Positions 36,480-48,959 of a stretch of DNA of 64,000 bases are shown piece after piece. Every line of letters starts with the position of its first letter. The stretch's first letter is position 1. The DNA comes from an uncultured Myroides sp. (GTDB lineage: Bacteria; Bacteroidota; Bacteroidia; Flavobacteriales; Flavobacteriaceae), in assembly GCA_913777665.1 (NCBI GenBank), contig CAJYTF010000005.1:62001-126000 (forward strand), given 5' to 3'. Position numbers and translations under genes: made by a program. The notes under the pieces were generated by a model. That model was not told the origin of the DNA and did not search any database. It worked only from the letters and a program-made list of their open reading frames with translations.

Positions 36480-38846
36480 ATGCATCCGTTTCTTGATTAT
36501 ATTTTAAAAGCAAATTTACTGCTGATCTTTTTCGGAGTTTTTTATCTGATCTTTCTCAAACAGGAAACATTTTATCAGTTAAACCGTTGGTATTTTGTAG
36601 GATCAATCATTGTTTCTATTACTGCTCCGCTCATCACTTTTACAAAAACTGTTTTGGTTGATCCAATTCCGGTTGAATTTTATGTAAATGATAGTGAAAA
36701 TGTGATTATTAATGAAGTCGTTGAAGAACCGTCGTTTTTAGAAACCATCGATTTGCAAGAAATAGCCGTTTACCTGATTCTTTTTATAAGTTCTGTTTTA
36801 ATAATCAGAAAAATATATGCGGTTGCAAAACTGTATCGTTCCATAAAAAAACTGCCGGGTGTAGGTGCATCTAACATCAAAATTACTGCAGATAATAAAA
36901 CTGTTTACTCTTTTTATCAATGGATTGTTGTTCCGGAGAACTTTTTTCAATGGCAAAATCATCAACTGATTTTAGACCACGAAAGCATCCACTTAAACCA
37001 AAAACACACATTTGATCTTATTTTAATTGAATTGGTTGCTGCGGTTTTCTGGTTCAATCCGTTGGTAAAAGTAATGCAGCGCGCTATAAACACCAATCTG
37101 GAATTTATTGTAGATCAAAAAATGATCGAAATCACAGAAAGCGTGCTGTATCAAAAAAATCTTTTGCAGTTTCAAACGCAACACGCTATTCAATTTGTGA
37201 ATTCGTACAACACAAGCGAAATTAAAAACCGCATTTTACAACTAAACTCTAAAAAATCAACCAATATGAAAAAACTTAAATTTTTATTAGCAACACCGGC
37301 GTTGGTGGCTTTCTTTGCCTTGTTTCAAACTGAAACGATAGCACAAATTAAAGAATCTATTGAAGTGCAGGAAACAGAAGAAACTTCATTTTTAGTTCGA
37401 GAAAATTTCACAAAAGATGATTTTGCTAAACTATCCAAAAAACTTAAAGATGATTTTGGTATTGATTTCAGTGTAAGTAATCTTAAATATGACAATAACA
37501 AGATTAAATCTTTAGATTATACTATTAGAAATAAAGATCTTAAAATATCAACATCTGAGACAGCTACTGACAAAATTATAGATCCTTTTTTAATTATTGT
37601 AAATTTAAACGGAGACGAACCTTTTAGAGTTGAAAAATATTCAGCTAAACCTACTTACGCATATACGGTTGATAATGAAGTTGAACCAAATTTTGTGATT
37701 ACAGATGATGAATGGAAAGATCATAGTTGGGTTAATAAAATTAGTAAAAATCAAAGAGTTATTTACGTAATTGATGGTACAAAAAGTTCGAAAGGAGCAG
37801 CTTTAACATTAAACCCCAAAGATATTTTATCTATTAATGTACATAGAGATCAAAAAACTAAAGATAACTTCAATGAAGCTGTTGATAATGTTGTTATAAT
37901 TAGAACAAAAAAAGTAAAAGATGTAACTAATCGGGATAAAGATTTGGAATTGTTACTTTCTGATAGAAAAGCTTTCGACAGAATTGCAGCAAAATATCCT
38001 ATTTACGTTGATGGTGTACTTTTGACAAAAAAGCAATTAAAGAATTTTGATACCAAAACAATAAGATCTATGTCTGTTGATGAAAATGTAACAGAAGTTA
38101 AATTAACAACAAAAAAGAGTGAAACTGAAACATTCTTTTTTAAAATTGAAGATGATAATGATCAAGCATCCAATTTTAGTACCTCAAACAAAAAAGAAGA
38201 ACCTTTACGCTTAAAAACTAGTGTTTATGATTATGCTACAGGTACAGTAATTAGACCTTACAATCCTTCACAACCCAGAACAATTGAGGAATCTTATACT
38301 ATTTATCAAAATGGGGAAACTCCAAATACAAAAAGAACTGTTTATAAAGACGCCAGTGGTAAAATTTTAAAAGTTGAAGATTCTGATGATGTTCAACTAG
38401 CATCTAATACTAATAGATTTGTAACTAGTAATATTGTATATGTTGTTGACGGAGATATTGTAATGGAAGATGATTTTAGAAAAATTCATCCAAGTGATAT
38501 TGAAAGCGTTACTGTTTTGAAAGATAAAAAATCGAAAGAAAAATACGCTGCTAGTTCAAAAGAAGCTGTAATGGTTATTACAACAAAAGCTAAAAAAGAA
38601 GTTTCGTTACAGCAAAAAACGCAAGCTTTAAAAGCTAGAGAATTAGCAATGAAACAAAGAAATGAGGTTATTAGTGAAAGAAATGAAGTTATACAAAATA
38701 GAAAAGAAAGAAAAGAAAGAGAAGAAAGTCGTCAACAACTTTTAAAGAAAAGAAACGAAATTTCAGAAAAAGCTCAACAACGCAGAAAAGAGTTAGAAAA
38801 ACAACAATGGATTTCTGATTTTACAAATGCTTACAATTCTATATAA
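36480..38846 (+). CDS. M56 (BlaR1-type) membrane metallopeptidase with periplasmic extension
   Basis: A 788-residue sensor-protease partner of BlaI. Membrane segments lie at about 9-26, 37-56, 95-112 and 264-284; the zinc motif HESIH is at 167-171, followed by a helix with conserved Glu. After the last membrane helix there is no penicillin-sensor domain. The extension instead has a domain at about 308-388 shared with two small secreted proteins at 26.5-27.6 kb, two segments resembling TonB-receptor plug ends (near 427-478 and again near 640-705, with V-x-V-L-K-D-K and V-M-V-I-T-T-K), and a basic coiled-coil tail. It is directly downstream of blaI. Confidence 0.88.
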   Translation: MHPFLDYILKANLLLIFFGVFYLIFLKQETFYQLNRWYFVGSIIVSITAPLITFTKTVLVDPIPVEFYVNDSENVIINEVVEEPSFLETIDLQEIAVYLILFISSVLIIRKIYAVAKLYRSIKKLPGVGASNIKITADNKTVYSFYQWIVVPENFFQWQNHQLILDHESIHLNQKHTFDLILIELVAAVFWFNPLVKVMQRAINTNLEFIVDQKMIEITESVLYQKNLLQFQTQHAIQFVNSYNTSEIKNRILQLNSKKSTNMKKLKFLLATPALVAFFALFQTETIAQIKESIEVQETEETSFLVRENFTKDDFAKLSKKLKDDFGIDFSVSNLKYDNNKIKSLDYTIRNKDLKISTSETATDKIIDPFLIIVNLNGDEPFRVEKYSAKPTYAYTVDNEVEPNFVITDDEWKDHSWVNKISKNQRVIYVIDGTKSSKGAALTLNPKDILSINVHRDQKTKDNFNEAVDNVVIIRTKKVKDVTNRDKDLELLLSDRKAFDRIAAKYPIYVDGVLLTKKQLKNFDTKTIRSMSVDENVTEVKLTTKKSETETFFFKIEDDNDQASNFSTSNKKEEPLRLKTSVYDYATGTVIRPYNPSQPRTIEESYTIYQNGETPNTKRTVYKDASGKILKVEDSDDVQLASNTNRFVTSNIVYVVDGDIVMEDDFRKIHPSDIESVTVLKDKKSKEKYAASSKEAVMVITTKAKKEVSLQQKTQALKARELAMKQRNEVISERNEVIQNRKERKEREESRQQLLKKRNEISEKAQQRRKELEKQQWISDFTNAYNSI

Positions 38847-38859
38847 AAACACTTTAATA

Positions 38860-38894
38860 AAAACCCCGACAAAGTTAAATTCTGTCGGGGTTTT
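38860..38894. terminator. Bidirectional terminator between the M56 gene and valS
   Basis: The arms AAAACCCCGACA (38860-38871) and TGTCGGGGTTTT (38883-38894) with an 11-base loop lie between convergent stop codons. Confidence 0.85.
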
Positions 38895-38916
38895 ATTTAT
38901 CAAATAGTTTTATAAT

Positions 38917-41550
38917 CTATTTCAATCCTTTTAAAGAATGTTCAATAGTTGCAATTTTAGACAAAGCATCGGCTTCTTTTTTGCGTTCGTTGGCAATTAC
39001 CTGTTCCGGTGCGCCGCTTACAAATTTTTCGTTTGATAATTTTCCTTGTACCGAACGTAAAAAACCTTGCAGATACTTTAATTCTTCTTCTAATTTTTTA
39101 ACTTCTTCTTCGATATTTACCGAACCTGAAATAGGAATAAAATATTCGTTTGAGTTTACGCGGTACGATAAAGCACCTGAAACCTGTTCGTTTACATATC
39201 CTAAACTCGCAACATTTCCTAATTTTACAATAATGGCATCAAAAGTTTTAGAAGCGTTTTCGTTATTCAATATTTTTAAATCGATTGTTTCTTTAAATGA
39301 AATATTTTTGTCTTTACGAATGGTTCTTATTCCTGCGATTACTTCGCTAGCAAAATCAAAATCGGCGATAAATTGCTGATCAAACGATTTAATTTCCGGC
39401 CAATTTGATACAATCAACGCATCTTCTGTTGAACGCTCTGCGATATGCTGCCAAATTTCTTCGGTTAAGAATGGCATGTACGGATGCAGTAATTTTAAAT
39501 TCGCCTCTAACATTTCTGTCGCAGCTTTAAACGTAACAGCATCAATTGGTTGTTGATATCCCGGTTTAATCATTTCCAGGAACCACGAACAGAAATCGTC
39601 CCAAACCAATTTATAAATCGCCATTAAAGCATCAGATATTCTGTATTTTTCAAAATGATCTTCAATTTCAGCCAAGGTTTTCTGCAATTTTGCTTCGTAC
39701 CAAGCTACCGCAACTTTTGATGCTTCAGGCTGTGGAATTGTTTCTGATACTTCCCAACCTTGAATCAATCTAAAAGCATTCCAGATTTTGTTTGTAAACG
39801 CTTTTCCTTGATTGCACAATTCTTCATCGAACAAAATATCGTTTCCTGCAGAAGATGACAACAACAATCCGCAACGAACACCATCGGCTCCAAATTTCTC
39901 GATCAGATCTAACGGATCAGGAGAATTCCCTAACGATTTTGACATTTTACGACGTTGATTATCGCGTACAATCCCCGTTAAATATACGTTTGTAAAAGGT
40001 TTTTCGCCTGTAAATTCGTATCCGGCAATAATCATTCGGGCAATCCAGAAGAATAAAATATCCGGACCAGTAACCAAATCGTTTGTTGGATAATAATATT
40101 TGAATTCTTCATTTTCCGGATTCACAATTCCATCAAAAACCGACATTGGCCATAACCAAGACGAAAACCAAGTATCCAGAGCATCGGCATCTTGTGTAAG
40201 ATCTGAAGCTTGCAATTGATTATTTGATGTTTTAGTTCTTGCTAAATCAACCGCTTGTTCAATAGTTTCGGCAACCACAAAATCTTCTTTTCCACTACCG
40301 TAATAATACGCCGGAATTTGATGTCCCCACCATAACTGACGCGAAATATTCCAATCGCGGATATTTTCCATCCAATGGCGGTAGGTATTATTGAAACGAT
40401 TTGGATACAGCTTAACCTCTTCGGTTTCTAAAACAGCTTTGATTGCCGGTTTCACCAATTCGTCCATTTTAAGGAACCATTGATCTGATAATCTTGGTTC
40501 GATAACCGCTTTGGTTCGTTCAGAAGTTCCTACATTATTTAAGTGATTTTCTACTTTTTCCAATGCACCAATTGTTTCCAATTCTTTAGAAATTTCTTCG
40601 CGAACCGCAAAACGATCTTTACCTTTATAATGTAAACCTAAATCGTTCATTGTAGCATCATCGTTAAAAATATCGATGATTTCTAAATTATGACGTTCAC
40701 CTAAATCTTTATCGTTTACATCGTGCGCAGGTGTAACTTTTAAACAACCTGTACCAAATTCCATATCAACGTACTCGTCGAAAATAATAGGAATTACTCG
40801 GTTTGCAATAGGAACAATCGCGCTCTTTCCACGTAAATGTGTATAACGTTCGTCGTTCGGGTTGATACAAATTGCAGTATCACCTAAAATAGTTTCCGGG
40901 CGAGTTGTAGCAATGGTAATGAAATCGTTTGTACCTTCGATTTGATACTTTAAATGATATAATTTCCCTTGACGTTCTTCGTAAATTACTTCTTCGTCTG
41001 ACAACGTTGTTTTTGCTTCCGGATCCCAGTTAACCATGCGATAACCACGATAAATCATTCCTTTATTGTATAAATCAACAAACGATTTTATAACAGCAGC
41101 AGACAATTCATCGTCCATTGTGAACTTTGTACGTTCCCAATCACAAGAAGCGCCCAACTTTTTTAACTGCTCTAAAATAGTTCCACCGTATTTATCGGTC
41201 CATTCCCAAGCGTGTTTTAAAAATTCTTCACGCGATAAATCGTTTTTATTAATTCCTTCTGCCTTTAATTTGGCAACAACTTTAGCTTCGGTAGCAATTG
41301 ATGCGTGATCTGTTCCCGGAACCCAGCAAGCATTGAAACCTTTTAAACGCGCACGACGAATCAAGACATCCTGAATGGTGTTGTTCAGCATGTGTCCCAT
41401 GTGTAAAACCCCCGTGACGTTTGGTGGCGGAATTACAATTGTATAAGGAGTTCTATGATCTGGTGTTGAACGAAAATAGTTGTTTTTCATCCAATAGTCG
41501 TACCATTTGGCTTCAACTTGTTTTGCATCAAACTGTGCAGGAATTGTCAT
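38917..41550 (-). CDS. valS: Valyl-tRNA synthetase
   Basis: Class I aminoacyl-tRNA synthetase of 877 residues charging tRNA-Val. The HIGH-type motif is in [15 protein letters not shown], the KMSKS loop is [14 protein letters not shown], the editing domain has [12 protein letters not shown] and the conserved D-V-N-D-K-D segment, and the C-terminal coiled arm ([15 protein letters not shown]) is present. Length and all motifs are standard for ValS. It stands alone, divergent from the DUF1573 gene. Confidence 0.97.
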   Translation of the reverse strand: MTIPAQFDAKQVEAKWYDYWMKNNYFRSTPDHRTPYTIVIPPPNVTGVLHMGHMLNNTIQDVLIRRARLKGFNACWVPGTDHASIATEAKVVAKLKAEGINKNDLSREEFLKHAWEWTDKYGGTILEQLKKLGASCDWERTKFTMDDELSAAVIKSFVDLYNKGMIYRGYRMVNWDPEAKTTLSDEEVIYEERQGKLYHLKYQIEGTNDFITIATTRPETILGDTAICINPNDERYTHLRGKSAIVPIANRVIPIIFDEYVDMEFGTGCLKVTPAHDVNDKDLGERHNLEIIDIFNDDATMNDLGLHYKGKDRFAVREEISKELETIGALEKVENHLNNVGTSERTKAVIEPRLSDQWFLKMDELVKPAIKAVLETEEVKLYPNRFNNTYRHWMENIRDWNISRQLWWGHQIPAYYYGSGKEDFVVAETIEQAVDLARTKTSNNQLQASDLTQDADALDTWFSSWLWPMSVFDGIVNPENEEFKYYYPTNDLVTGPDILFFWIARMIIAGYEFTGEKPFTNVYLTGIVRDNQRRKMSKSLGNSPDPLDLIEKFGADGVRCGLLLSSSAGNDILFDEELCNQGKAFTNKIWNAFRLIQGWEVSETIPQPEASKVAVAWYEAKLQKTLAEIEDHFEKYRISDALMAIYKLVWDDFCSWFLEMIKPGYQQPIDAVTFKAATEMLEANLKLLHPYMPFLTEEIWQHIAERSTEDALIVSNWPEIKSFDQQFIADFDFASEVIAGIRTIRKDKNISFKETIDLKILNNENASKTFDAIIVKLGNVASLGYVNEQVSGALSYRVNSNEYFIPISGSVNIEEEVKKLEEELKYLQGFLRSVQGKLSNEKFVSGAPEQVIANERKKEADALSKIATIEHSLKGLK

Positions 41551-41742
41551 ATATTTTACTGTTTAAATCGTGTGATAAAAAAACAAAAATACAATAATCT
41601 TTAAAATTTATTTCACTAATTTCAAATTTGTTAAGTTTGGCACAGGTTTTGAAAATATCATAACGAAATGCAAAAAAAATGAATATTGTTTGGATTTCAT
41701 TTGAAACTAATTAAATTTACATAATTAAAATTAATTGAAACA

Positions 41743-42132
41743 ATGAAAAAATTTTTAGGAATAGTAGCGATGACATTAGTTGGAGCTGCTTCATACGCAC
41801 AAACTGGTCCAAAAATTGAGTTTAAAGCTGAAAACAACACAATAGATTACGGTACAGTTGTTAAAGGAGTAGATAGCGGCGTAAGAACTTTTGAGTTCAC
41901 AAATACAGGAGATGAGCCTTTAGTAATTACTGCAGCGCGTTCTTCTTGTGGTTGTACAGTACCTGCTCCGCCAAAAGAGCCAATTATGCCAGGAAAATCT
42001 GACAAAATTGAAGTAAGATACAACATGAACCCAGGTCCGATTTCTAAGATTATTACTGTTGAATCAAATGCGACAAACGTTCAAGGCGGTACAGTTACAT
42101 TGACTATTAAAGGTAAAGTAGTAGAAAGTTAA
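41743..42132 (+). CDS. DUF1573 secreted protein
   Basis: A 129-residue protein with a signal peptide (MKKFLGIVAMTLVGAASYAQ) and the Ig-like DUF1573 domain: NTIDYGTVVKGVDSGVRTFEFTNTGDEPLVI followed by the characteristic SSCGCTVPAPPKEPI and PGKSDKIEVRYN. The family is periplasmic or surface-associated in Bacteroidota and its role is unproven. It is a single gene ending in a strong hairpin. Confidence 0.88.
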   Translation: MKKFLGIVAMTLVGAASYAQTGPKIEFKAENNTIDYGTVVKGVDSGVRTFEFTNTGDEPLVITAARSSCGCTVPAPPKEPIMPGKSDKIEVRYNMNPGPISKIITVESNATNVQGGTVTLTIKGKVVES

Positions 42133-42147
42133 AAAATTACTATTGAT

Positions 42148-42180
42148 AAAAAGGTTGTTCGTTTTGAACAACCTTTTTTT
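42148..42180 (+). terminator. Terminator of the DUF1573 gene
   Basis: The arms AAAAAGGTTGTTC (42148-42160) and GAACAACCTTTTT (from 42166) with a five-base loop are followed by a T run ending near 42180. Confidence 0.85.
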
Positions 42181-42314
42181 GTTTTACACAATACTGCATT
42201 TGTGTTAAATATACTTTTTTAAACCATTATTTTATTAGTTCTGCAATAGTGCTACTACCGAATTATCAAATTACTAATTCTTACATCATTATCGGTTAAC
42301 ACACCAAAAAATAA

Positions 42315-44594
<2,280 letters not shown>

Positions 44595-44612
44595 TTCATA
44601 ATTTACATACTT

Positions 44613-44641
44613 AAAACCGTCGTGAATTCGACGGTTTTTTT
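44613..44641 (+). terminator. Terminator of icd
   Basis: The arms AAAACCGTCG and CGACGGTTTT enclose a six-base loop and are followed by a T run, 18 bases after the icd stop. Confidence 0.85.
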
Positions 44642-44666
44642 ATGAAGTCAAATCAGTTATATCAAC

Positions 44667-45068
44667 ATGAAAACCTTACATATAGCATCGGTTGCCATTA
44701 TCAATCCAAACAAAGAACTGCTTTTGGTTTGTAAGAAAAATTCAGAATTTCATCAGTTAACCGGCGGTAAAATTCAAGAGGACGAAAATGATATTGAAAC
44801 CATAATTCGTGAAGCTAAAGAAGAAATTGGTTTGGAAATTCAACCTCATCAGTTAACTTTTTTAGGATCGCACCAAACAAAAGCCGTAAACGAACACAAT
44901 ACAATGGTACATGGTTACGTTTATTGGTTACATCTGCCCTACTTTTTTGAACCGGTGATAGCAAATGAAATTGATAAATTTGTGTGGATGAACAAAAATA
45001 ATTATCAAGAATACAACTGGGCTCATTTAGCTAAAGAATTGGTTCAACCCAAATGGCTATCTTTATAG
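44667..45068 (+). CDS. Nudix hydrolase
   Basis: A 133-residue pyrophosphohydrolase with a complete Nudix box of the pattern G-x5-E-x7-R-E-A-x-E-E-I-G (GGKIQEDEND followed by REAKEEIGL) at about residues 34-56. It probably hydrolyses an oxidised or free nucleoside diphosphate derivative. Substrate specificity cannot be read from the sequence. Confidence 0.9.
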   Translation: MKTLHIASVAIINPNKELLLVCKKNSEFHQLTGGKIQEDENDIETIIREAKEEIGLEIQPHQLTFLGSHQTKAVNEHNTMVHGYVYWLHLPYFFEPVIANEIDKFVWMNKNNYQEYNWAHLAKELVQPKWLSL

Positions 45069-45090
45069 TACCATACATTTTAAAAACTTT

Positions 45091-47469
45091 ATGAAAAAAA
45101 CTCTTTTAATTGTTACACTTTCATTGTGGGGTATTCAAAGCCATGCACAAGACCGCCATTTATTTGCAGGATACATCTACGATGAACAAACCGGTGCTGC
45201 AATTGCAGGTGCGTCTATTAAAAAAAGTAACTCGGTAGTATCTCAAAAATCAGATGAAAACGGGTATTTCTTTTCATCTACATCTTTTGCCACTTTCACT
45301 ATAACCATAGAAAAAACAGGTTACGAAACTTATACTGAAGAAATTAATCACACAGAGGCAGCTACCAGAACGTTTTATTTAACACCGATTTATTCAGAAG
45401 CAGACGAGTTAGATGAAATCGTTATTACAACATCGAACAAAATCAATATACGCAAACCCGAAATGAGCGTTAACAAGCTTACCGCTGCCGAAATTAAAAA
45501 AGCGCCGGTGGTTTTGGGTGAAACCGATATTTTAAAAACTATTTTGTTATTGCCGGGAGTTGTAAATTCTGGCGAAGGAACATCTGGATTTAATGTTCGT
45601 GGTGGCGGATCAGATCAAAATTTATTGTTATTAGATCAAACTTCGGTTTACGGATCTTCGCATTTATACGGCTTTTTCTCGGTTTTTAATAACGATGCGG
45701 TTAGCAACATAAAACTGTACAAAGGCGGAATTCCTGCTCGATATGGCGGTCGTGGTTCATCGGTTTTAGAAATCAATCAAAAAGAAGGAGATTATAAAAA
45801 TCATAAAGCGACTGGTGGAATCGGACTTTTATCGAGTAGATTAATGGTTGAAGGTCCGGTAATTAAAGATAAATTATCGTATTTATTTGCAGGTCGTGCG
45901 TCGTATGCTCATTTGTTTTTAAAATTGACCGATATTAAAAGTTCGGCTTATTTTTACGACTTAAATACCAAGTGGAGTTATCTAATGAATGATAAAAACC
46001 AATTGTACTTTACAGGATATTTTGGAAGAGATATTTTTAAATTCAATGATAGTTTTGATAATAAATTCGGAAACACCGTTGCCAATTTAACTTGGAACAG
46101 CAAATATTCATCAAAAATAAATAGTGAGGCTTCAGTAAGATATTCTGATTATTACTACGGATTAACATTAAATTTTGTCGGTTTCAGTTGGGATTCGGGC
46201 ATTAAAAATTATAATTTCAACTATAAAATCAATCATCAGATCAACGATGAATTTTCTTTAAAATACGGAATCAGCAGTTTATACTATAACTTCAATTCGG
46301 GCACGATGGAGCCCAGCAAACCCGATTCACAGGTCAATCCGTTCCAAATTCCGCACAAATATGCTTGGGAAAATGCAATTTTTATAGAAGCCGAACAAGA
46401 AATTAATTCATTTTTATCGGTAAATTACGGGTTACGATACAGCATGTTTAATCGTTTGGGCGAAGAAAATATCAATTTGTACGAGAACAATAATCCTGTG
46501 GTTTACAATCAGCAAACCGATACGTATGAAAAAGCAGTTCCAATCGGCACAAAATATTACGGTAAAAATAAAAGTATAAGCAAGTTTGATAATTTTGAAC
46601 CTCGTGTGGCTGTTTCGGTAAAATTAAACGACGATCGTTCGGTAAAAATGAGTTACAACCGTATGGCGCAGTATGTTCATTTAATTTCAAACACTACATC
46701 GGCAACTCCTTTAGATATTTGGGAACCAAGTGGTCCTTATGTGAAACCGCAAATTGTAGATCAGTATGCCGTTGGATTTTTTCAAAACTTAAACGACAAT
46801 AAATATTCGTTAGAAATTGAATCGTACTTTAAATTAGGGAAAAATCGCTTGGATTATATCGATGGTGCTGATTTAATAGGAAATCGCGCCATTGAACAAG
46901 TACTTTTAAACGGAAAAACCGAAGCATACGGTTTGGAATTTTTATTCAGAAAAAACGAAGGGAAATTGACAGGTTGGGTTGCTTACACCATTGCTAAAAG
47001 TATGCAGCAAACTGCTGGTAGAACTGCAAATGAAACTGGTATAAACAACGGCGAATGGTACAGAACACCACACGATCGTTTACACGATTTATCAATTGTT
47101 GCAAGTTATGATTTTAGTAAAAAATGGAGTTTCAATGCAAGTTTCACCCTTCAATCGGGAAGACCAGTAACCTATCCCGACGGAAAGTATGAATTTTTAG
47201 GTGTGCAGGTGCCAAACTACAATAAACGCAACAATTACAGCATGCCGGCTTTTCACCATTTAGATATTTCGGCAACATATTCGCCAACTAAAAACGAAAA
47301 CCGCAAATGGCAAAGCGAATGGGTTTTTGGTATTTACAACGTGTATAATCGTAAAAACGCAGCGTCGATTAGTTTTAGATCTGTTGAAGATTCTAACAAC
47401 ATGACCGAAACTACCAAGCTTTCTATTTTTGGAATTGTACCAAGTGTTACCTATAATTTTAAATTTTAA
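45091..47469 (+). CDS. TonB-dependent outer-membrane receptor
   Basis: A 792-residue receptor. The signal peptide (1-20, SHAQ) is followed by a carboxypeptidase-regulatory-like beta-sandwich (about 24-100), a plug domain (about 115-235; ETDILKTILLLPGV, GFNVRGGGSDQNLLLLD, IPARYGGRGSSVLEI) and a 22-strand-type barrel ending in V-T-Y-N-F-K-F. It imports an unknown ligand with energy from TonB. The lipoprotein gene of the DUF4249 family begins one base after the stop codon, which is a common partner arrangement in Bacteroidota. Confidence 0.93.
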   Translation: MKKTLLIVTLSLWGIQSHAQDRHLFAGYIYDEQTGAAIAGASIKKSNSVVSQKSDENGYFFSSTSFATFTITIEKTGYETYTEEINHTEAATRTFYLTPIYSEADELDEIVITTSNKINIRKPEMSVNKLTAAEIKKAPVVLGETDILKTILLLPGVVNSGEGTSGFNVRGGGSDQNLLLLDQTSVYGSSHLYGFFSVFNNDAVSNIKLYKGGIPARYGGRGSSVLEINQKEGDYKNHKATGGIGLLSSRLMVEGPVIKDKLSYLFAGRASYAHLFLKLTDIKSSAYFYDLNTKWSYLMNDKNQLYFTGYFGRDIFKFNDSFDNKFGNTVANLTWNSKYSSKINSEASVRYSDYYYGLTLNFVGFSWDSGIKNYNFNYKINHQINDEFSLKYGISSLYYNFNSGTMEPSKPDSQVNPFQIPHKYAWENAIFIEAEQEINSFLSVNYGLRYSMFNRLGEENINLYENNNPVVYNQQTDTYEKAVPIGTKYYGKNKSISKFDNFEPRVAVSVKLNDDRSVKMSYNRMAQYVHLISNTTSATPLDIWEPSGPYVKPQIVDQYAVGFFQNLNDNKYSLEIESYFKLGKNRLDYIDGADLIGNRAIEQVLLNGKTEAYGLEFLFRKNEGKLTGWVAYTIAKSMQQTAGRTANETGINNGEWYRTPHDRLHDLSIVASYDFSKKWSFNASFTLQSGRPVTYPDGKYEFLGVQVPNYNKRNNYSMPAFHHLDISATYSPTKNENRKWQSEWVFGIYNVYNRKNAASISFRSVEDSNNMTETTKLSIFGIVPSVTYNFKF

Positions 47470-47470
47470 T

Positions 47471-48280
47471 ATGAAAAAGTTACTTTACATATTCGCTAGT
47501 ATTTGCAGTTTGTTTTTTGTTAGCTGCGAAGAAGATATTACACTTGATTTTGATAAAAATATTCCACGTTTGGTTATTGAAGGAAACCTTTTTTTAGACG
47601 AAACCGATTACAACAAAATACATCTTTCTACTACAACCGATTTTTATTCTGGTGTTTTCCCCACAGTTGATAATGCCGAAGTTTCTATTAAAGATACCGA
47701 CAGCAACACAGTTTATCAGTTTGCAAGTATCGGCAACGGAGATTTTACGAACGAAATTTTTCAGCCAGAAATTGATGGAAATTACGAATTAACCGTGGTT
47801 TATAATAACGAAACGTATACAGCGTCTTCTACCCTATTATCATCGCCTGAAATTTTAAATGTTGACCAAAAAGATGATGGTGGTTTTACGGGAGATTCTT
47901 ATGAAATTGCTTTTAATTTTCAGGACAATGCAGACGAAGAAAACTATTATCTGGTACAAATGATTTCGCCTGTTGATAACTATTTTGGTGTAACCGACGA
48001 TCAATTTACAAATGGAAACATCATGAACGATATGTATTTTTTTGATAACGAAGATTTAAAACCGGGCGATACGTTGAATCATTCCATAACTTCGATCAGC
48101 AAACAATATCATCAGTATTTGTCAAAATTATTGTCAATTTCAGGCGACAGCGGCAATCCTTTTTCAAGCCCAATGGGAACAATTAAAGGAAACATCGTAA
48201 ACCAGACAAATCAATCTAATTTTGCATTGGGATACTTTCATATCGCTAAAAGAAATCACTATACTTACACCATAAAATAA
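47471..48280 (+). CDS. DUF4249 lipoprotein, partner of the TonB receptor
   Basis: A 269-residue lipoprotein (MKKLLYIFASICSLFFVSC, lipidated Cys19) with the DUF4249 pattern: E-E-D-I-T-L-D at the mature start, LVIEGNLFLDE, VKI-like strands (AEVSIKDTDSNTVYQF) and YELTVVYNNETYTASSTL. DUF4249 proteins probably sit over the TonB receptor as extracellular ligand-capturing lids, by analogy with SusD-like pairs. The frame is open upstream into the receptor gene, but the ATG at 47471 gives the lipoprotein signal. Confidence 0.88.
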   Translation: MKKLLYIFASICSLFFVSCEEDITLDFDKNIPRLVIEGNLFLDETDYNKIHLSTTTDFYSGVFPTVDNAEVSIKDTDSNTVYQFASIGNGDFTNEIFQPEIDGNYELTVVYNNETYTASSTLLSSPEILNVDQKDDGGFTGDSYEIAFNFQDNADEENYYLVQMISPVDNYFGVTDDQFTNGNIMNDMYFFDNEDLKPGDTLNHSITSISKQYHQYLSKLLSISGDSGNPFSSPMGTIKGNIVNQTNQSNFALGYFHIAKRNHYTYTIK

Positions 48281-48350
48281 CTCATTAATATCTAAAAAAA
48301 ATCAGCATTATAAATATTTTTTACGTTATTTGTGTAAACTACATTTTTTT

Positions 48351-48959
48351 ATGCAAATTTCTGTAAAAGATACCGATTCTGATGTTTTATATAAATTATT
48401 GACAGGTTTGGTAATTCCGCGCCCAATTGGCTGGATTTCTACTGTTGATGAAAACGGAATTAACAATCTTGCGCCTTTCTCGTTCTTTAATGTTGTGGGA
48501 GAAGATCCGCCGCACGTTATGTTTTCAACCGTTCGTACAGGTGATAAAAACAAAGATACCTTAAACAATGTTTTGGCAAACAAACAGTTCGCCGTGAATT
48601 TGGTTACCGAAGATGTGGTGGAACAAATGAACACTACGTCTAACGCGGTAGAAAATGCTGTTGATGAATTTCAGTTGGCAAACCTTACTCCTATTTCGTG
48701 CGAACTAATTAAACCTAAACGAGTTGCCGAAGCAAAAGCCCATTTTGAATGCGAAATGGTGCATCATTATTTTCTGGAAGATCATAAAAACGGCGGTGCA
48801 TGTGTTGTAATCGGTAAAGTACTGATGATGCATATTTCCGACGAAATTCTTCTGGAAAATTACCGAATAAATTTAGACAAATACCAACCTGTTGCCCGTT
48901 TGGCTGGATCAAATTACAGCAAACTGGGCGAAACTTTCTCAATAAAACGAAATCTATGA
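48351..48959 (+). CDS. Flavin reductase-like (FMN-binding split-barrel) protein
   Basis: A 202-residue member of the flavin reductase domain family (DIM6/NTAB type): MQISVKDTDSDVLYKLLTGLVIPRPIGWIST, then INNLAPFSFFNVVGEDPPHVMFS and NKDTLNNVLANKQFAVNLVTED. It may supply reduced flavin to a monooxygenase. It overlaps the next gene (FAD monooxygenase-OYE fusion) by ATGA and starts the aromatic cluster. The ATG at 48351 was chosen over upstream non-ATG starts because it gives the family N-terminus. Confidence 0.85.
   Translation: MQISVKDTDSDVLYKLLTGLVIPRPIGWISTVDENGINNLAPFSFFNVVGEDPPHVMFSTVRTGDKNKDTLNNVLANKQFAVNLVTEDVVEQMNTTSNAVENAVDEFQLANLTPISCELIKPKRVAEAKAHFECEMVHHYFLEDHKNGGACVVIGKVLMMHISDEILLENYRINLDKYQPVARLAGSNYSKLGETFSIKRNL

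Noticed and set aside
36111..38846. A beta-lactam resistance operon (blaI-blaR1-blaZ)
   Set aside because: No beta-lactamase or penicillin-binding gene is next to the pair, and the M56 protein has no penicillin-sensor domain.
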